Shown one piece after another: positions 18,253 through 27,162 of a DNA stretch of 64,000 nt. The notes under the pieces are model-generated. The model did no database searches and was not told the origin of the DNA. It saw only the letters and a list, made by a program, of their open reading frames with translations. The number at the start of each line of letters is the position of its first letter. Positions within the stretch are counted from its first letter, which is position 1. This DNA comes from Chryseobacterium sp. HSC-36S06 (lineage in GTDB: Bacteria; Bacteroidota; Bacteroidia; Flavobacteriales; Weeksellaceae), in assembly GCF_024171485.1 (NCBI RefSeq), contig NZ_JALJZX010000002.1, positions 496,001 to 560,000 of the forward strand, given 5' to 3'. Position numbers and translations under genes: made by a program.

Positions 18253-18807
18253 ATGGAAGATTTAGAAATGATTATTGATATGGTGAAGCAGGAAATGGAT
18301 GCAGCCATGAAGCATTTGGATCACGCTTTTCAGAAAATCAGAGCCGGAAGGGCATCCACAACAATGGTGCAGGACGTAATGGTTGAATATTACGGTGCGC
18401 CAACGCCCATTAACCAGGTTGCCAATGTGATGGTTCCCGATGCGATGACGATTTCTATACAACCGTGGGACCGAACAGCGATTGGAGCGATTGAAAAGGC
18501 GATTATTAATTCAAATTTGGGGTTTGCGCCAATGAACAATGGGGAAAATATTATCCTTAATGTACCGCCATTAACTGAAGAAAGGAGACGTGAACTTGCA
18601 AAACATGCAAAGACTGAGACGGAATCTACAAAAATCACTGTCCGAAACGCGCGGCAGGACGGAATGAAGGAACTGAAAAAATTAGACGGAGTTTCTGAAG
18701 ACCTTATTAAAGATGCAGAGGACAAAATTCAGGTAGTAACAGACAAGTATGTGAAAATGTGCGATGAACACTTGAAAGTGAAAGAAGCAGAGATTATGAA
18801 AGTATAA
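18253..18807 (+). CDS. frr: Ribosome recycling factor
   Basis: This 184-residue factor splits terminated 70S ribosomes together with EF-G. It shows the family's KIRAGRAST, VMVEYYGAPTPINQVANV and PPLTEERRRELAK signatures and ends in the long C-terminal helix of the three-helix bundle. The length is normal. It is the second gene of the pyrH-frr operon and is closed by a strong terminator at 18827. Confidence 0.95.
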   Translation: MEDLEMIIDMVKQEMDAAMKHLDHAFQKIRAGRASTTMVQDVMVEYYGAPTPINQVANVMVPDAMTISIQPWDRTAIGAIEKAIINSNLGFAPMNNGENIILNVPPLTEERRRELAKHAKTETESTKITVRNARQDGMKELKKLDGVSEDLIKDAEDKIQVVTDKYVKMCDEHLKVKEAEIMKV

Positions 18808-18826
18808 CTTTCCAACAATATATATC

Positions 18827-18857
18827 AAAAAGCCCTGAACTTTCAGGGCTTTTTTTT
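18827..18857. terminator. Terminator of pyrH-frr
   Basis: AGCCCTGA (18831-18838) pairs with TCAGGGCT (18843-18850), followed by T8 on the plus strand. On the minus strand it also ends in a T run, so it can serve the convergent gene at 18864. Confidence 0.85.
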
Positions 18858-18863
18858 CGTTTT

Positions 18864-19520
18864 CTAATCGTGTATTTTTTCGGCAAAAGCAAAAATATTT
18901 CCCAGTTTTATCTTAGAGTACCCATAAGACTTAATCTTCGAAGAATTGATCATTGCCTTCGCCAAAATATCCGTAGGTAAAGGTTTCTGTTCGGTGAACA
19001 CACCGAATTTGTTGGCAAACCGGATGATTTTTCCGCCCAAAACTTCCCCGGTTCTTTCTGAATCTTTCCTATCGAGCATTCCGGGCTGGAAAATCGTAAT
19101 TTTATTGAAATGTAAATCCTTGATGCTTTGCTCCAGTTCACCTTTCATCCGGGAATAGAAAATTTTTGAATTGGGATTTGCGCCGTATGATGAAACCAGG
19201 ATATAATCATCCACACTATTTTCTTTCGCAGTTTTTGCAAAATTATACTGGTAGTCATAATCTACTTTTCTCTGCGCTTCTTTGCTTCCTGCAGCTTTCA
19301 GCGTAGTTCCCAGGCAGGAAAAAGCGACGTCTCCTTTCACCAGATCTTTCCATTCTTCAGGTTTTTCGAAATCGACGATATGCGTTTTGAGTTTAGGATT
19401 ATCTAGGGACACGGGTTTGCGCACAAAGATATTTACCTCTTCATAATCCTTATCATTCAGTAGTTGATTAACCAAATCTTTTCCCGTTGCGCCGGTTGCG
19501 CCAATAACAAGTGCTTTCAT
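18864..19520 (-). CDS. NAD(P)-binding Rossmann-fold protein (atypical SDR, NmrA/HTATIP2-like)
   Basis: This 218-residue protein has the N-terminal nucleotide-binding motif GATGATG (residues 7-13). AFSCLGTTLKAAGSKEAQRKVDYDY and the later VSSYGANPNSKIFYSRMKGELEQ match the atypical short-chain dehydrogenase group that includes HTATIP2/TIP30-like proteins. The YxxxK catalytic pair of classical SDRs appears as YSRMK. The substrate is unknown. It is a single gene divergent from the MmcQ-like gene. Confidence 0.8.
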   Translation of the reverse strand: MKALVIGATGATGKDLVNQLLNDKDYEEVNIFVRKPVSLDNPKLKTHIVDFEKPEEWKDLVKGDVAFSCLGTTLKAAGSKEAQRKVDYDYQYNFAKTAKENSVDDYILVSSYGANPNSKIFYSRMKGELEQSIKDLHFNKITIFQPGMLDRKDSERTGEVLGGKIIRFANKFGVFTEQKPLPTDILAKAMINSSKIKSYGYSKIKLGNIFAFAEKIHD

Positions 19521-19580
19521 ATCTATAAATATTAGCGGTAAGTAATCTCAAACGAACAATTTTCGCATCTTTAAAATTAC

Positions 19581-19588
19581 TAAATTTG
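19581..19588 (+). promoter_or_regulatory. -7 promoter element of the MmcQ/YjbR gene
   Basis: TAAATTTG fits TAnnTTTG and is 41 bases before the ATG at 19630. Confidence 0.55.
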
Positions 19589-19629
19589 TTTGAAAGTCTG
19601 AACTGTACACCCCTCTCATTATATAAAAT

Positions 19630-19986
19630 ATGGATGCCAACGAAATTCTGGATTACTGTCTCGCCAAAAAAGGGGTAGAAGAAACTTTTCCCTTCGATAA
19701 AGAAACATTGGTGATGAAAGTGGGAGGAAAGATGTTTTTACTGATGTCTCTTGAAAAACAGCCTTTAAGTATCGCAGTAAAAACAGATCCTGAATGGAGT
19801 GCCGAACTGCGCGAAAAACATCCCCAGATTACCGGCGCTTATCATATGAACAAAACCCACTGGAATTCGGTGGAATGCGATGGTTTGAAACGGGATTTAA
19901 TTATGAAATTAATCGATTCTTCTTATGATTTAATCTTAAATTCCTTGACTAAAAAGAAGAGGGAAGAGGTTTTAAATTTGTTATGA
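19630..19986 (+). CDS. MmcQ/YjbR family DNA-binding-like protein
   Basis: This small 118-residue protein of the CyaY-like-fold MmcQ/YjbR family is named a DNA-binding protein in databases, though the biological role is unclear. Typical features are YCLAKKGVEETFPFDKETLVMKVGGKMF at the N-terminus and the TGAYHMNKTHWNSV segment; the C-terminus has the expected SYDLILNSLTKKKRE. The gene stands alone, and its stop lies 5 bases from the stop of convergent ribF. Confidence 0.85.
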   Translation: MDANEILDYCLAKKGVEETFPFDKETLVMKVGGKMFLLMSLEKQPLSIAVKTDPEWSAELREKHPQITGAYHMNKTHWNSVECDGLKRDLIMKLIDSSYDLILNSLTKKKREEVLNLL

Positions 19987-19991
19987 TTTAA

Positions 19992-20912
19992 TTAAAACTG
20001 AAAGTTTTCAGTAAGTCTTTTGTCTTCATCCAGTCTTTCAATAAGTTTTTCCAGACTTTCGAATTTGATTTCATTATGAAGGAATTCACGGAAATTCACT
20101 GAAATTTTTTTGTCATAAATATCACTGTCAAAATCCAGGATATACACTTCCACAGAAAGTGATTTTCCTTCGACCGTAGGATTGGTGCCGATACTCAGCA
20201 TCCCTTTAAATTGTTGTTCTTCACTAAAAACATCAACAATATAAGCCCCGTTTTTAGGTAAAATCTTCATCCGATTGACCAAAATATTTGCAGTGGGATA
20301 GCCGATTGTTCTGCCCAGTTTCTTGCCATGAATCACTTCTCCGGAAACTGAATAATGGTAGCCAAGCATTTCATTGGCTGCATTGATATCAGCATTCGTC
20401 AGTGCATTTCTTACCTGAGTAGAGCTGATGTGGGTGTCCAGAAAATCTACCGCTTCAACCTGCTCAACTTCAAATCCAAAATCCGGAGCCATTTTCTGAA
20501 GCAGCTTAAAATCACCACTCCGGTTTTTACCAAAAGTATGATCGTGGCCGATAATTAAGTGCCTTACGTTCAGTTTCTCAACCAGAATCTGTTTCACAAA
20601 TTCTTCGCCGGTTAAATTCCTGAATTCCTCATCAAATTCTTTCAGAAAAAGATGCTGTACACCATTTTTTTCGAGCAGATAGGTTTTTTCTTCAATTGTA
20701 TTCAAAAGTTTTAAATCATCATTCGGACTGAAAACTGTTCTGGGATGTGGCCAGAATGTGAGAATCGCTGACTCTAAACCTTTGTGTGCAGCTGCGGAAT
20801 TCAGATTTTTGATGATGGTCTGATGCCCGCGGTGAACCCCGTCAAACATTCCGATGGAAAGTGCCAAAGGCGTTTTTTCGTGATAATCGTGAAGGTTTTT
20901 GATGATTTTCAA
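19992..20912 (-). CDS. ribF: Bifunctional riboflavin kinase / FAD synthetase
   Basis: This 306-residue enzyme makes FMN from riboflavin and then FAD. The N-terminal adenylyltransferase half has GMFDGVHRGHQTII, GHDHTFGKNRSGD and the STQVRNAL segment (STxxR-type). The C-terminal kinase half has KKLGRTIGYPTANI and the LSIGTNPTVEGK segment. A near-consensus -7 element (CATATTTG on the minus strand, 20933-20940) precedes the gene. Both domains are complete. Confidence 0.94.
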   Translation of the reverse strand: MKIIKNLHDYHEKTPLALSIGMFDGVHRGHQTIIKNLNSAAAHKGLESAILTFWPHPRTVFSPNDDLKLLNTIEEKTYLLEKNGVQHLFLKEFDEEFRNLTGEEFVKQILVEKLNVRHLIIGHDHTFGKNRSGDFKLLQKMAPDFGFEVEQVEAVDFLDTHISSTQVRNALTNADINAANEMLGYHYSVSGEVIHGKKLGRTIGYPTANILVNRMKILPKNGAYIVDVFSEEQQFKGMLSIGTNPTVEGKSLSVEVYILDFDSDIYDKKISVNFREFLHNEIKFESLEKLIERLDEDKRLTENFQF

Positions 20913-20927
20913 AAGAAGAAATTTTGA

Positions 20928-22523
<1,596 letters not shown>

Positions 22524-22544
22524 GGAATTTTAAATGCTAAATTT

Positions 22545-22584
22545 TAGATTTTAGATTAATTTAAAATTTAAAATCTATAATCTA
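22545..22584 (+). repeat. Inverted repeat between atpD and atpC
   Basis: The arms TAGATTTTAGATT (22545-22557) and AATCTATAATCTA (22572-22584) match at 12 of 13 positions across a 14-base loop. Each arm is itself a tandem of TAGATT. In RNA this forms a hairpin just before the atpC start at 22597, which could tune the beta:epsilon ratio. Confidence 0.6.
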
Positions 22585-22596
22585 TAATTTTAAGAA

Positions 22597-22878
22597 ATGA
22601 ATATTAAAATTTTAACTCCGGAATTTGTAGTTTTTGAAGGCGATGTAAAATCAGTTTTACTTCCCGGAAAGAATGGTGATTTCCATGTCATGAAAGATCA
22701 CGCCGCGATCGTAGCTTCATTAATCGGTGGAAAGGTAAGAGTTTTTACTAACAATATTGATGAAAAGTACGAAAAGCATTTCACGAAAGAGAACGAAAAA
22801 GAAAGCGTATTTTCCTTCCCTGTGAAAAGTGGTGTAATCGAATTCAGCAACAATAACGGAATTATTCTCGCTGAATAA
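22597..22878 (+). CDS. atpC: F1Fo ATP synthase subunit epsilon
   Basis: This 93-residue epsilon subunit is essentially the N-terminal beta-sandwich domain (LTPEFVVFEGDVKSVLLPGKNGDFHVMKDHAAIVASL). The C-terminal helical hairpin that inhibits ATP hydrolysis in many bacteria is lacking or very short, as is common in Bacteroidota. It follows atpD by 73 bases and ends before a strong terminator. Confidence 0.93.
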   Translation: MNIKILTPEFVVFEGDVKSVLLPGKNGDFHVMKDHAAIVASLIGGKVRVFTNNIDEKYEKHFTKENEKESVFSFPVKSGVIEFSNNNGIILAE

Positions 22879-22896
22879 TTTAACTTTAATCATCAT

Positions 22897-22929
22897 AAAA
22901 TCCCGTTCTTTAAAGAGCGGGATTTTTTA
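22897..22929. terminator. Terminator of atpD-atpC, bidirectional
   Basis: AAATCCCG pairs with CGGGATTT, extended by TTCTTT/AAAGAG. T6 follows on the plus strand and an A4 run on the other side allows function for the convergent radical SAM gene. Confidence 0.8.
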
Positions 22930-22949
22930 TTTTTTAGTTTAGATTAAGG

Positions 22950-25136
22950 CTAAAGACTCAGAATAATGCCATTTTCTTTGAGCTGCTGCACCGGTTTTGA
23001 AAACCAGAACAGTTCAAAATCATCGAATGACTCTTCAAAATTATTTTTCAGTTGCAGAAGTGTTGTTTTCTGCGGTTTTTCAATTGGATTTTCCTGAATT
23101 ATTTTTAAAAGCCATTGTGCTTTTTCCTGATCAAGCTCAATCTTTACGATATTGGTATTCAAATGGAAGGTGAGTTGCGAGACATTCCGGGAATTTCCTT
23201 TTTTGCTTTTCACAAAATTTTCCACAACGGGATTTTTGGCCAGAAAAATAATTTTTGAATTGCCTTTGAATTTGAAATCTTCCTCTTCCAAAAGACAGTC
23301 ATGTATATATTCAGGATGAATGGTCGTATTTGGAATTTTAAAATCGAACCAATCCTGAAGCGGCATTTCGAAATTGATTCCGTGCATGTAATTAAAAAGC
23401 GATTTTTTTAATCCAAATCCAAATTTACTGTGATCAATTCCAGTTTCATCAATAAAATCAATATCGTTATTGGCAAACCGAATCTCTCTCTTTTCAGGTT
23501 TTACACCGAATTCTTCGGGACTGATTCCGATAGGCGAGTGTGCAGTCATTGAAAACTGATGCCAGAAACCGCTTTGCAGAACGCCCATTTCAAAAAGCTG
23601 GCGAACCATTTCCAGTGAATCCACAGTTTCCTGTACCGTTTGTGTAGGAAAACCATACATTAAATAGGAGTGTACCATAATTCCCGCTTCGGTGAAATTC
23701 CTGGTTACTTTCGCAACCTGTTCCACAGAAACTCCTTTGTCGATTAGCTTCAACAATCGGTCGCTGGCAACTTCCAGACCACCTGAAACTGCTACGCATC
23801 CTGAAAGTTTCAACAGATAACATAAATCTCTGCTGAAACTTTTTTCGAATCTGATATTAGTCCACCACGTAACAACTAAATTTCGGCGAAGGATTTCGAG
23901 CGCAACTTCCCGCATAAGCGCTGGTGGAGCGGCTTCGTCTACAAAATGAAATCCCGTTTCACCCGTTTTTGTAATTAATTCCTGCATCCGGTCTACCAGT
24001 ATCTTTGCCGATACAGGTTCGTATAATCTGATATAATCAAGAGAAATGTCGCAGAACGTGCATTTCCCCCAATAACAGCCGTGGGCCATAGTAAGTTTGT
24101 TCCATCTTCCGTCGCTCCATAAACTGTGCATAGGATTCGCGATTTCTATCACGGAAATATAGTGTTGCAGCGGCAAATCGGAATAGTCGGGAGTGCCAAT
24201 TTCAGACTGTTTATAGTCTGTTTTAAGGGAATTATTTTGATAGATTACTTCGCCATTCTTCAACAAAAAGGTTCTCTTAAGTTCAGTGTTGTCGACATTC
24301 TCAAGGTTTTTATGCAGAAGTTCAATCGGGAGTTCGCCATCATCTAAAGTGATATAATCGAAGAACTCGAAAACTCGTGGATCTTTAAGCTCTCTTAATT
24401 CAGTATTCGGAAAACCGCCTCCCATCGCGACTTTAACTGTAGGAAAATTTTGTTTAATAAATTTCGCGCAACGGAAAGCGGAATATAAATTTCCCGGAAA
24501 AGGGACCGAAAAACATACAAGTTTTGGATGTATCGACTCCAATTTTTGCTGAAGAATGCTCAGCGTAATTTCATCAATGAAAGTATTGGATCCTGCCAGT
24601 TTCAGATATAACTCATCAAAGGAATTTGCACTTCTGCCAAGGCGTTCTGCATATCTGCTGAACCCGAAATCTTCATCAATACATTCAACAATAAAGTCTG
24701 AAATATCTTCTAAATAAAGAGTACAGAGATGTTTTGCCTTATCCTGCAAACCCATGTTTCCGAAAGCAAATTCCAGATCATCTATCGTGTTGAAGCGGGA
24801 TGCTTCGGGTAAAAAATTCATGCTGCAGACCTGTCGCGCCAATGTTGGATTTTGTCCCTGAAGAAAAAGAATAACCTGATCGATCGTTTTGATGTATTCT
24901 TGTTTTAAAGTCCATATTCTTTGCGCGTTTGCTGAGTATCTTGCAAGATCCGGTTCCGTACTGAATAGATTCTGTAGCCCTTCACGTGAAAAAACTTTTA
25001 AAATTACTTCAATCCCTAAATCCATCTGGAAGCTCGGGATCTCTTTGGTGGTAAGGAAACCCTTAAGGTAAGCCGTTGCCGGATAGGGAGTATTGAGCTG
25101 CGTAAAAGGTGGCGTAATGAGCAGAAGGTCTTTCAA
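22950..25136 (-). CDS. B12-binding-domain radical SAM protein of unknown substrate
   Basis: This 728-residue protein has an N-terminal cobalamin-binding-like Rossmann region (roughly residues 180-290, with KVAMGGGFPNTEL) and a radical SAM TIM barrel (about 345-560). The cluster cysteines are Cys354, Cys359 and Cys362 in GCYWGKCTFCD. That spacing is CX4CX2C, not the usual CX3CX2C. Later conserved elements are VSGGLEVASDRLLKLIDKG and YLMYGFPTQTVQETVDSL. The C-terminal 150 residues are specific to this protein. Radical SAM enzymes of this class methylate or rearrange unreactive carbons. No substrate clue comes from the neighbours. Confidence 0.85.
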   Translation of the reverse strand: MKDLLLITPPFTQLNTPYPATAYLKGFLTTKEIPSFQMDLGIEVILKVFSREGLQNLFSTEPDLARYSANAQRIWTLKQEYIKTIDQVILFLQGQNPTLARQVCSMNFLPEASRFNTIDDLEFAFGNMGLQDKAKHLCTLYLEDISDFIVECIDEDFGFSRYAERLGRSANSFDELYLKLAGSNTFIDEITLSILQQKLESIHPKLVCFSVPFPGNLYSAFRCAKFIKQNFPTVKVAMGGGFPNTELRELKDPRVFEFFDYITLDDGELPIELLHKNLENVDNTELKRTFLLKNGEVIYQNNSLKTDYKQSEIGTPDYSDLPLQHYISVIEIANPMHSLWSDGRWNKLTMAHGCYWGKCTFCDISLDYIRLYEPVSAKILVDRMQELITKTGETGFHFVDEAAPPALMREVALEILRRNLVVTWWTNIRFEKSFSRDLCYLLKLSGCVAVSGGLEVASDRLLKLIDKGVSVEQVAKVTRNFTEAGIMVHSYLMYGFPTQTVQETVDSLEMVRQLFEMGVLQSGFWHQFSMTAHSPIGISPEEFGVKPEKREIRFANNDIDFIDETGIDHSKFGFGLKKSLFNYMHGINFEMPLQDWFDFKIPNTTIHPEYIHDCLLEEEDFKFKGNSKIIFLAKNPVVENFVKSKKGNSRNVSQLTFHLNTNIVKIELDQEKAQWLLKIIQENPIEKPQKTTLLQLKNNFEESFDDFELFWFSKPVQQLKENGIILSL

Positions 25137-25194
25137 AGGAATGTTTTTGCAAATTTATTTTAAATCTTTCAGATACTGTCGCTTGTAATCATTA

Positions 25195-25222
25195 AAAAAC
25201 CGTTGGCATCAGATCCAACGGC
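25195..25222 (-). terminator. Terminator after the GreA-like gene
   Basis: CCGTTGG (25200-25206) pairs with CCAACGG (25215-25221). In minus-strand direction the stem is followed by T6. It separates the GreA-like gene from the radical SAM gene. Confidence 0.8.
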
Positions 25223-25247
25223 TCTCTTCAAATATGCTTTGTGATGA

Positions 25248-25658
25248 TTACAGATCAAAATCTCCGGCTGCTTCGGGCTGATAAATGATCTCGTCGATAA
25301 TAATTTTTGTGGTTCCGGAAGGAACAATCCAGTCGATTTCATCATTCACTCCATAGCCGATCAAAGCTGCTGCAACAGGAGAAAAGATGGAAACTTTACC
25401 GTTTTTGAAATCTGCCTGAGCCGGATAAACGATCTGAAACTGCATTTCTTTCTGGTTATTCTCAAAGTGAAACTTCACTATGGAATTCATCGTCACCACA
25501 TCCGACGGAATTTCCTCTGAAGGGACTACTTTCGCAGAATGCAGTTCTTTCAGCAGCTTTTCTGCTTCGTCTTTTTTGATGCTGCTGTTTTGTTTGGCAT
25601 CGCTTATTGATTTGTGTATTCGGGTGAAATCCTGTTTGGTGATTAAAATCTGTTTCAT
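25248..25658 (-). CDS. GreA/GreB-family elongation factor, Rnk-like
   Basis: This 136-residue protein has a short N-terminal helical part and the GreA/GreB C-terminal FKBP-like domain (VTMNSIVKFHFE ... VSIFSPVAAALIGYGVNDEIDWIVPSG). The N-terminal coiled coil is too short (about 45 residues, SISDAKQNSSIKKDEAEKLLKEL) to be the full transcript-cleavage coil of GreA. Rnk-like proteins bind the RNA polymerase secondary channel without cleavage activity. The exact role is inferred. The gene is monocistronic, with terminators on both sides. Confidence 0.82.
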   Translation of the reverse strand: MKQILITKQDFTRIHKSISDAKQNSSIKKDEAEKLLKELHSAKVVPSEEIPSDVVTMNSIVKFHFENNQKEMQFQIVYPAQADFKNGKVSIFSPVAAALIGYGVNDEIDWIVPSGTTKIIIDEIIYQPEAAGDFDL

Positions 25659-25715
25659 CTTGTTATTTTTATAAAAATTTTGTTAGTGGTGTTTTTTTAA
25701 CTTCACCTTGGGGTA

Positions 25716-25748
25716 ATAAAAAACCGCCTGAATTTTTCAAGCGGTTTA
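25716..25748 (-). terminator. Terminator after the capB-like gene
   Basis: AAACCGC ... TGAA pairs imperfectly with TTCA ... GCGGTTT around a TTT loop. On the minus strand the stem is followed by a T run. It lies 27 bases after the acyltransferase stop. Confidence 0.75.
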
Positions 25749-25774
25749 TAGTAAAATATAAATACTGAAAAATT

Positions 25775-27049
25775 CTATGTTGATTTAAAGGATAAACCTT
25801 TTTCTTCAAGTAATTTCTGCTCCTGCTCCTTGTAGAAACCTGAGGTAAGTTTGTCGTGAATGGCATCAAATGCATCCAGGGTCTCATTAATTTCTGCGTC
25901 GGTATGAGATGCAGTAGGAATTAATCGCAATAAGATCATTCCTTTCGGTATAACCGGATAGATTACAACTGAAGTAAATATACCGTAATTTTCTCTCAGA
26001 TCTTTTACCAGTAAAGTGGCTTCAACAGTAGAACCCTGCATCATTACGGGAGTTACACAGGTATCTGTACCGCCGATATTGAATCCTCTTTCTATCAGTC
26101 CATTCTGCAGTTTGTTTACGTTTTCCCAAAGCTTTGCTTTAATTTCCGGTCTTGATCGAAGCAAATCCAATCTTTTCAAACCTCCGATTACCATTGGCAT
26201 TGTTAAAGATTTTGCGAAAACCTGAGAACGCAAATTGTATTTTAAAATTCTGATGATATCTGCATCACCTGCGATAAATGCACCAAATCCGGCCATAGAT
26301 TTCGCGAAGGTTGAAAAGTAAACATCGATTTGATCCTGGCAACCCTGTTCTTCACCAGCGCCGGCACCGGTTTTCCCTAATGTTCCAAAACCATGAGCAT
26401 CATCGACCAAAAGCCTGAAATTGAATTTCGATTTTAAGGCACAGATTTCTTTAATCTTTCCCTGCATTCCGCGCATCCCGAAAACACCTTCAGTAATCAC
26501 AAGAATTCCGCCGCCTTGCTCTTCAGCAACTTTGGTAGCTCTTGCAAGGTTCTTTTCTAAACTCGCAATATCGTTATGTTTGTACGTGAAACTTTTACCC
26601 ATATGAAGGCGAACACCATCCACGATACACGCATGCGAATCTGCATCGTAAACAATAACATCATGACGACCGACCAAAGCATCAATGGTAGAAACCATCC
26701 CCTGATAACCAAAATTTAAAAGATAAGCTGATTCTTTACCAACAAATTCTGCCAATTCCTTCTCCAATTGCTGGTGTTGAGCAGTTTCGCCGGACATCGC
26801 TCTTGCGCCCATAGGATAGAACATTCCGAATTCGGCAGCTGCTTTTGCATCAGCCTCTAAAACTTCGGGATGATTACATAACCCTAAATAATCGTTAGCA
26901 CTCCAGAAAACAACTTCTCTGCCCTGAAATCTCATTCGGGGGCCGATAGGTCCTTCAAGTTTAGGAAAAACGAAATATCCTTCTGCATAATCTGCAAACT
27001 GCCCGAGCGGTCCTGGATTCTGGCGTAACCGATCAAAAATATCTGTCAT
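25775..27049 (-). CDS. capB: PLP-dependent alpha-oxoamine synthase; probable cysteate acyltransferase (sulfonolipid synthesis)
   Basis: This 424-residue fold-type I PLP enzyme of the BioF/Kbl/serine palmitoyltransferase group condenses an amino acid with an acyl thioester, losing CO2. PLP-site residues are His139 in DSHACIVDG, Asp217-His219 in VDDAHGFGTLG and the Schiff-base Lys250 in STFAKSMAGFGAF. The N-terminus (NPGPLGQFADYAEGYFVFP) is longer than in BioF. On sequence alone, serine palmitoyltransferase or Kbl would be possible. The neighbouring cysteate-synthase-like gene makes cysteate the likelier amino acid, giving 3-ketocapnine. It has its own -7 element, and a terminator separates it from the upstream gene. 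Confidence 0.7.
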   Translation of the reverse strand: MTDIFDRLRQNPGPLGQFADYAEGYFVFPKLEGPIGPRMRFQGREVVFWSANDYLGLCNHPEVLEADAKAAAEFGMFYPMGARAMSGETAQHQQLEKELAEFVGKESAYLLNFGYQGMVSTIDALVGRHDVIVYDADSHACIVDGVRLHMGKSFTYKHNDIASLEKNLARATKVAEEQGGGILVITEGVFGMRGMQGKIKEICALKSKFNFRLLVDDAHGFGTLGKTGAGAGEEQGCQDQIDVYFSTFAKSMAGFGAFIAGDADIIRILKYNLRSQVFAKSLTMPMVIGGLKRLDLLRSRPEIKAKLWENVNKLQNGLIERGFNIGGTDTCVTPVMMQGSTVEATLLVKDLRENYGIFTSVVIYPVIPKGMILLRLIPTASHTDAEINETLDAFDAIHDKLTSGFYKEQEQKLLEEKGLSFKST

Positions 27050-27085
27050 TATTTTATATGATTTTTTTAATTTTTATATAGAGAG

Positions 27086-27093
27086 CAAAGTTA
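27086..27093 (-). promoter_or_regulatory. -7 promoter element of the capB-like gene
   Basis: TAACTTTG on the minus strand fits TAnnTTTG. It lies between the intergenic terminator and the start codon, 36 bases from the ATG. Confidence 0.55.
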
Positions 27094-27110
27094 ACAAAAT
27101 TTGAACAAAA

Positions 27111-27140
27111 AGAACCTTTTTGTAAGCTACAAAAAGGTTT
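27111..27140 (-). terminator. Terminator/attenuator between the two PLP-enzyme genes
   Basis: A perfect 12-bp stem (27113-27124 with 27128-27139), loop AGC, is followed on the minus strand by TCTTTTTG. It ends transcripts of the cysteate-synthase-like gene before the acyltransferase gene begins. Confidence 0.75.
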
Positions 27141-27162
27141 ATGTGATATATTTCACAGTTTA

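Noticed and set aside
25775-27049. Plain glycine C-acetyltransferase or 7-keto-8-aminopelargonate synthase
   Set aside because: These remain possible by fold, but no biotin or threonine-degradation gene is adjacent and the cysteate-synthase-like neighbour fits sulfonolipid synthesis better.
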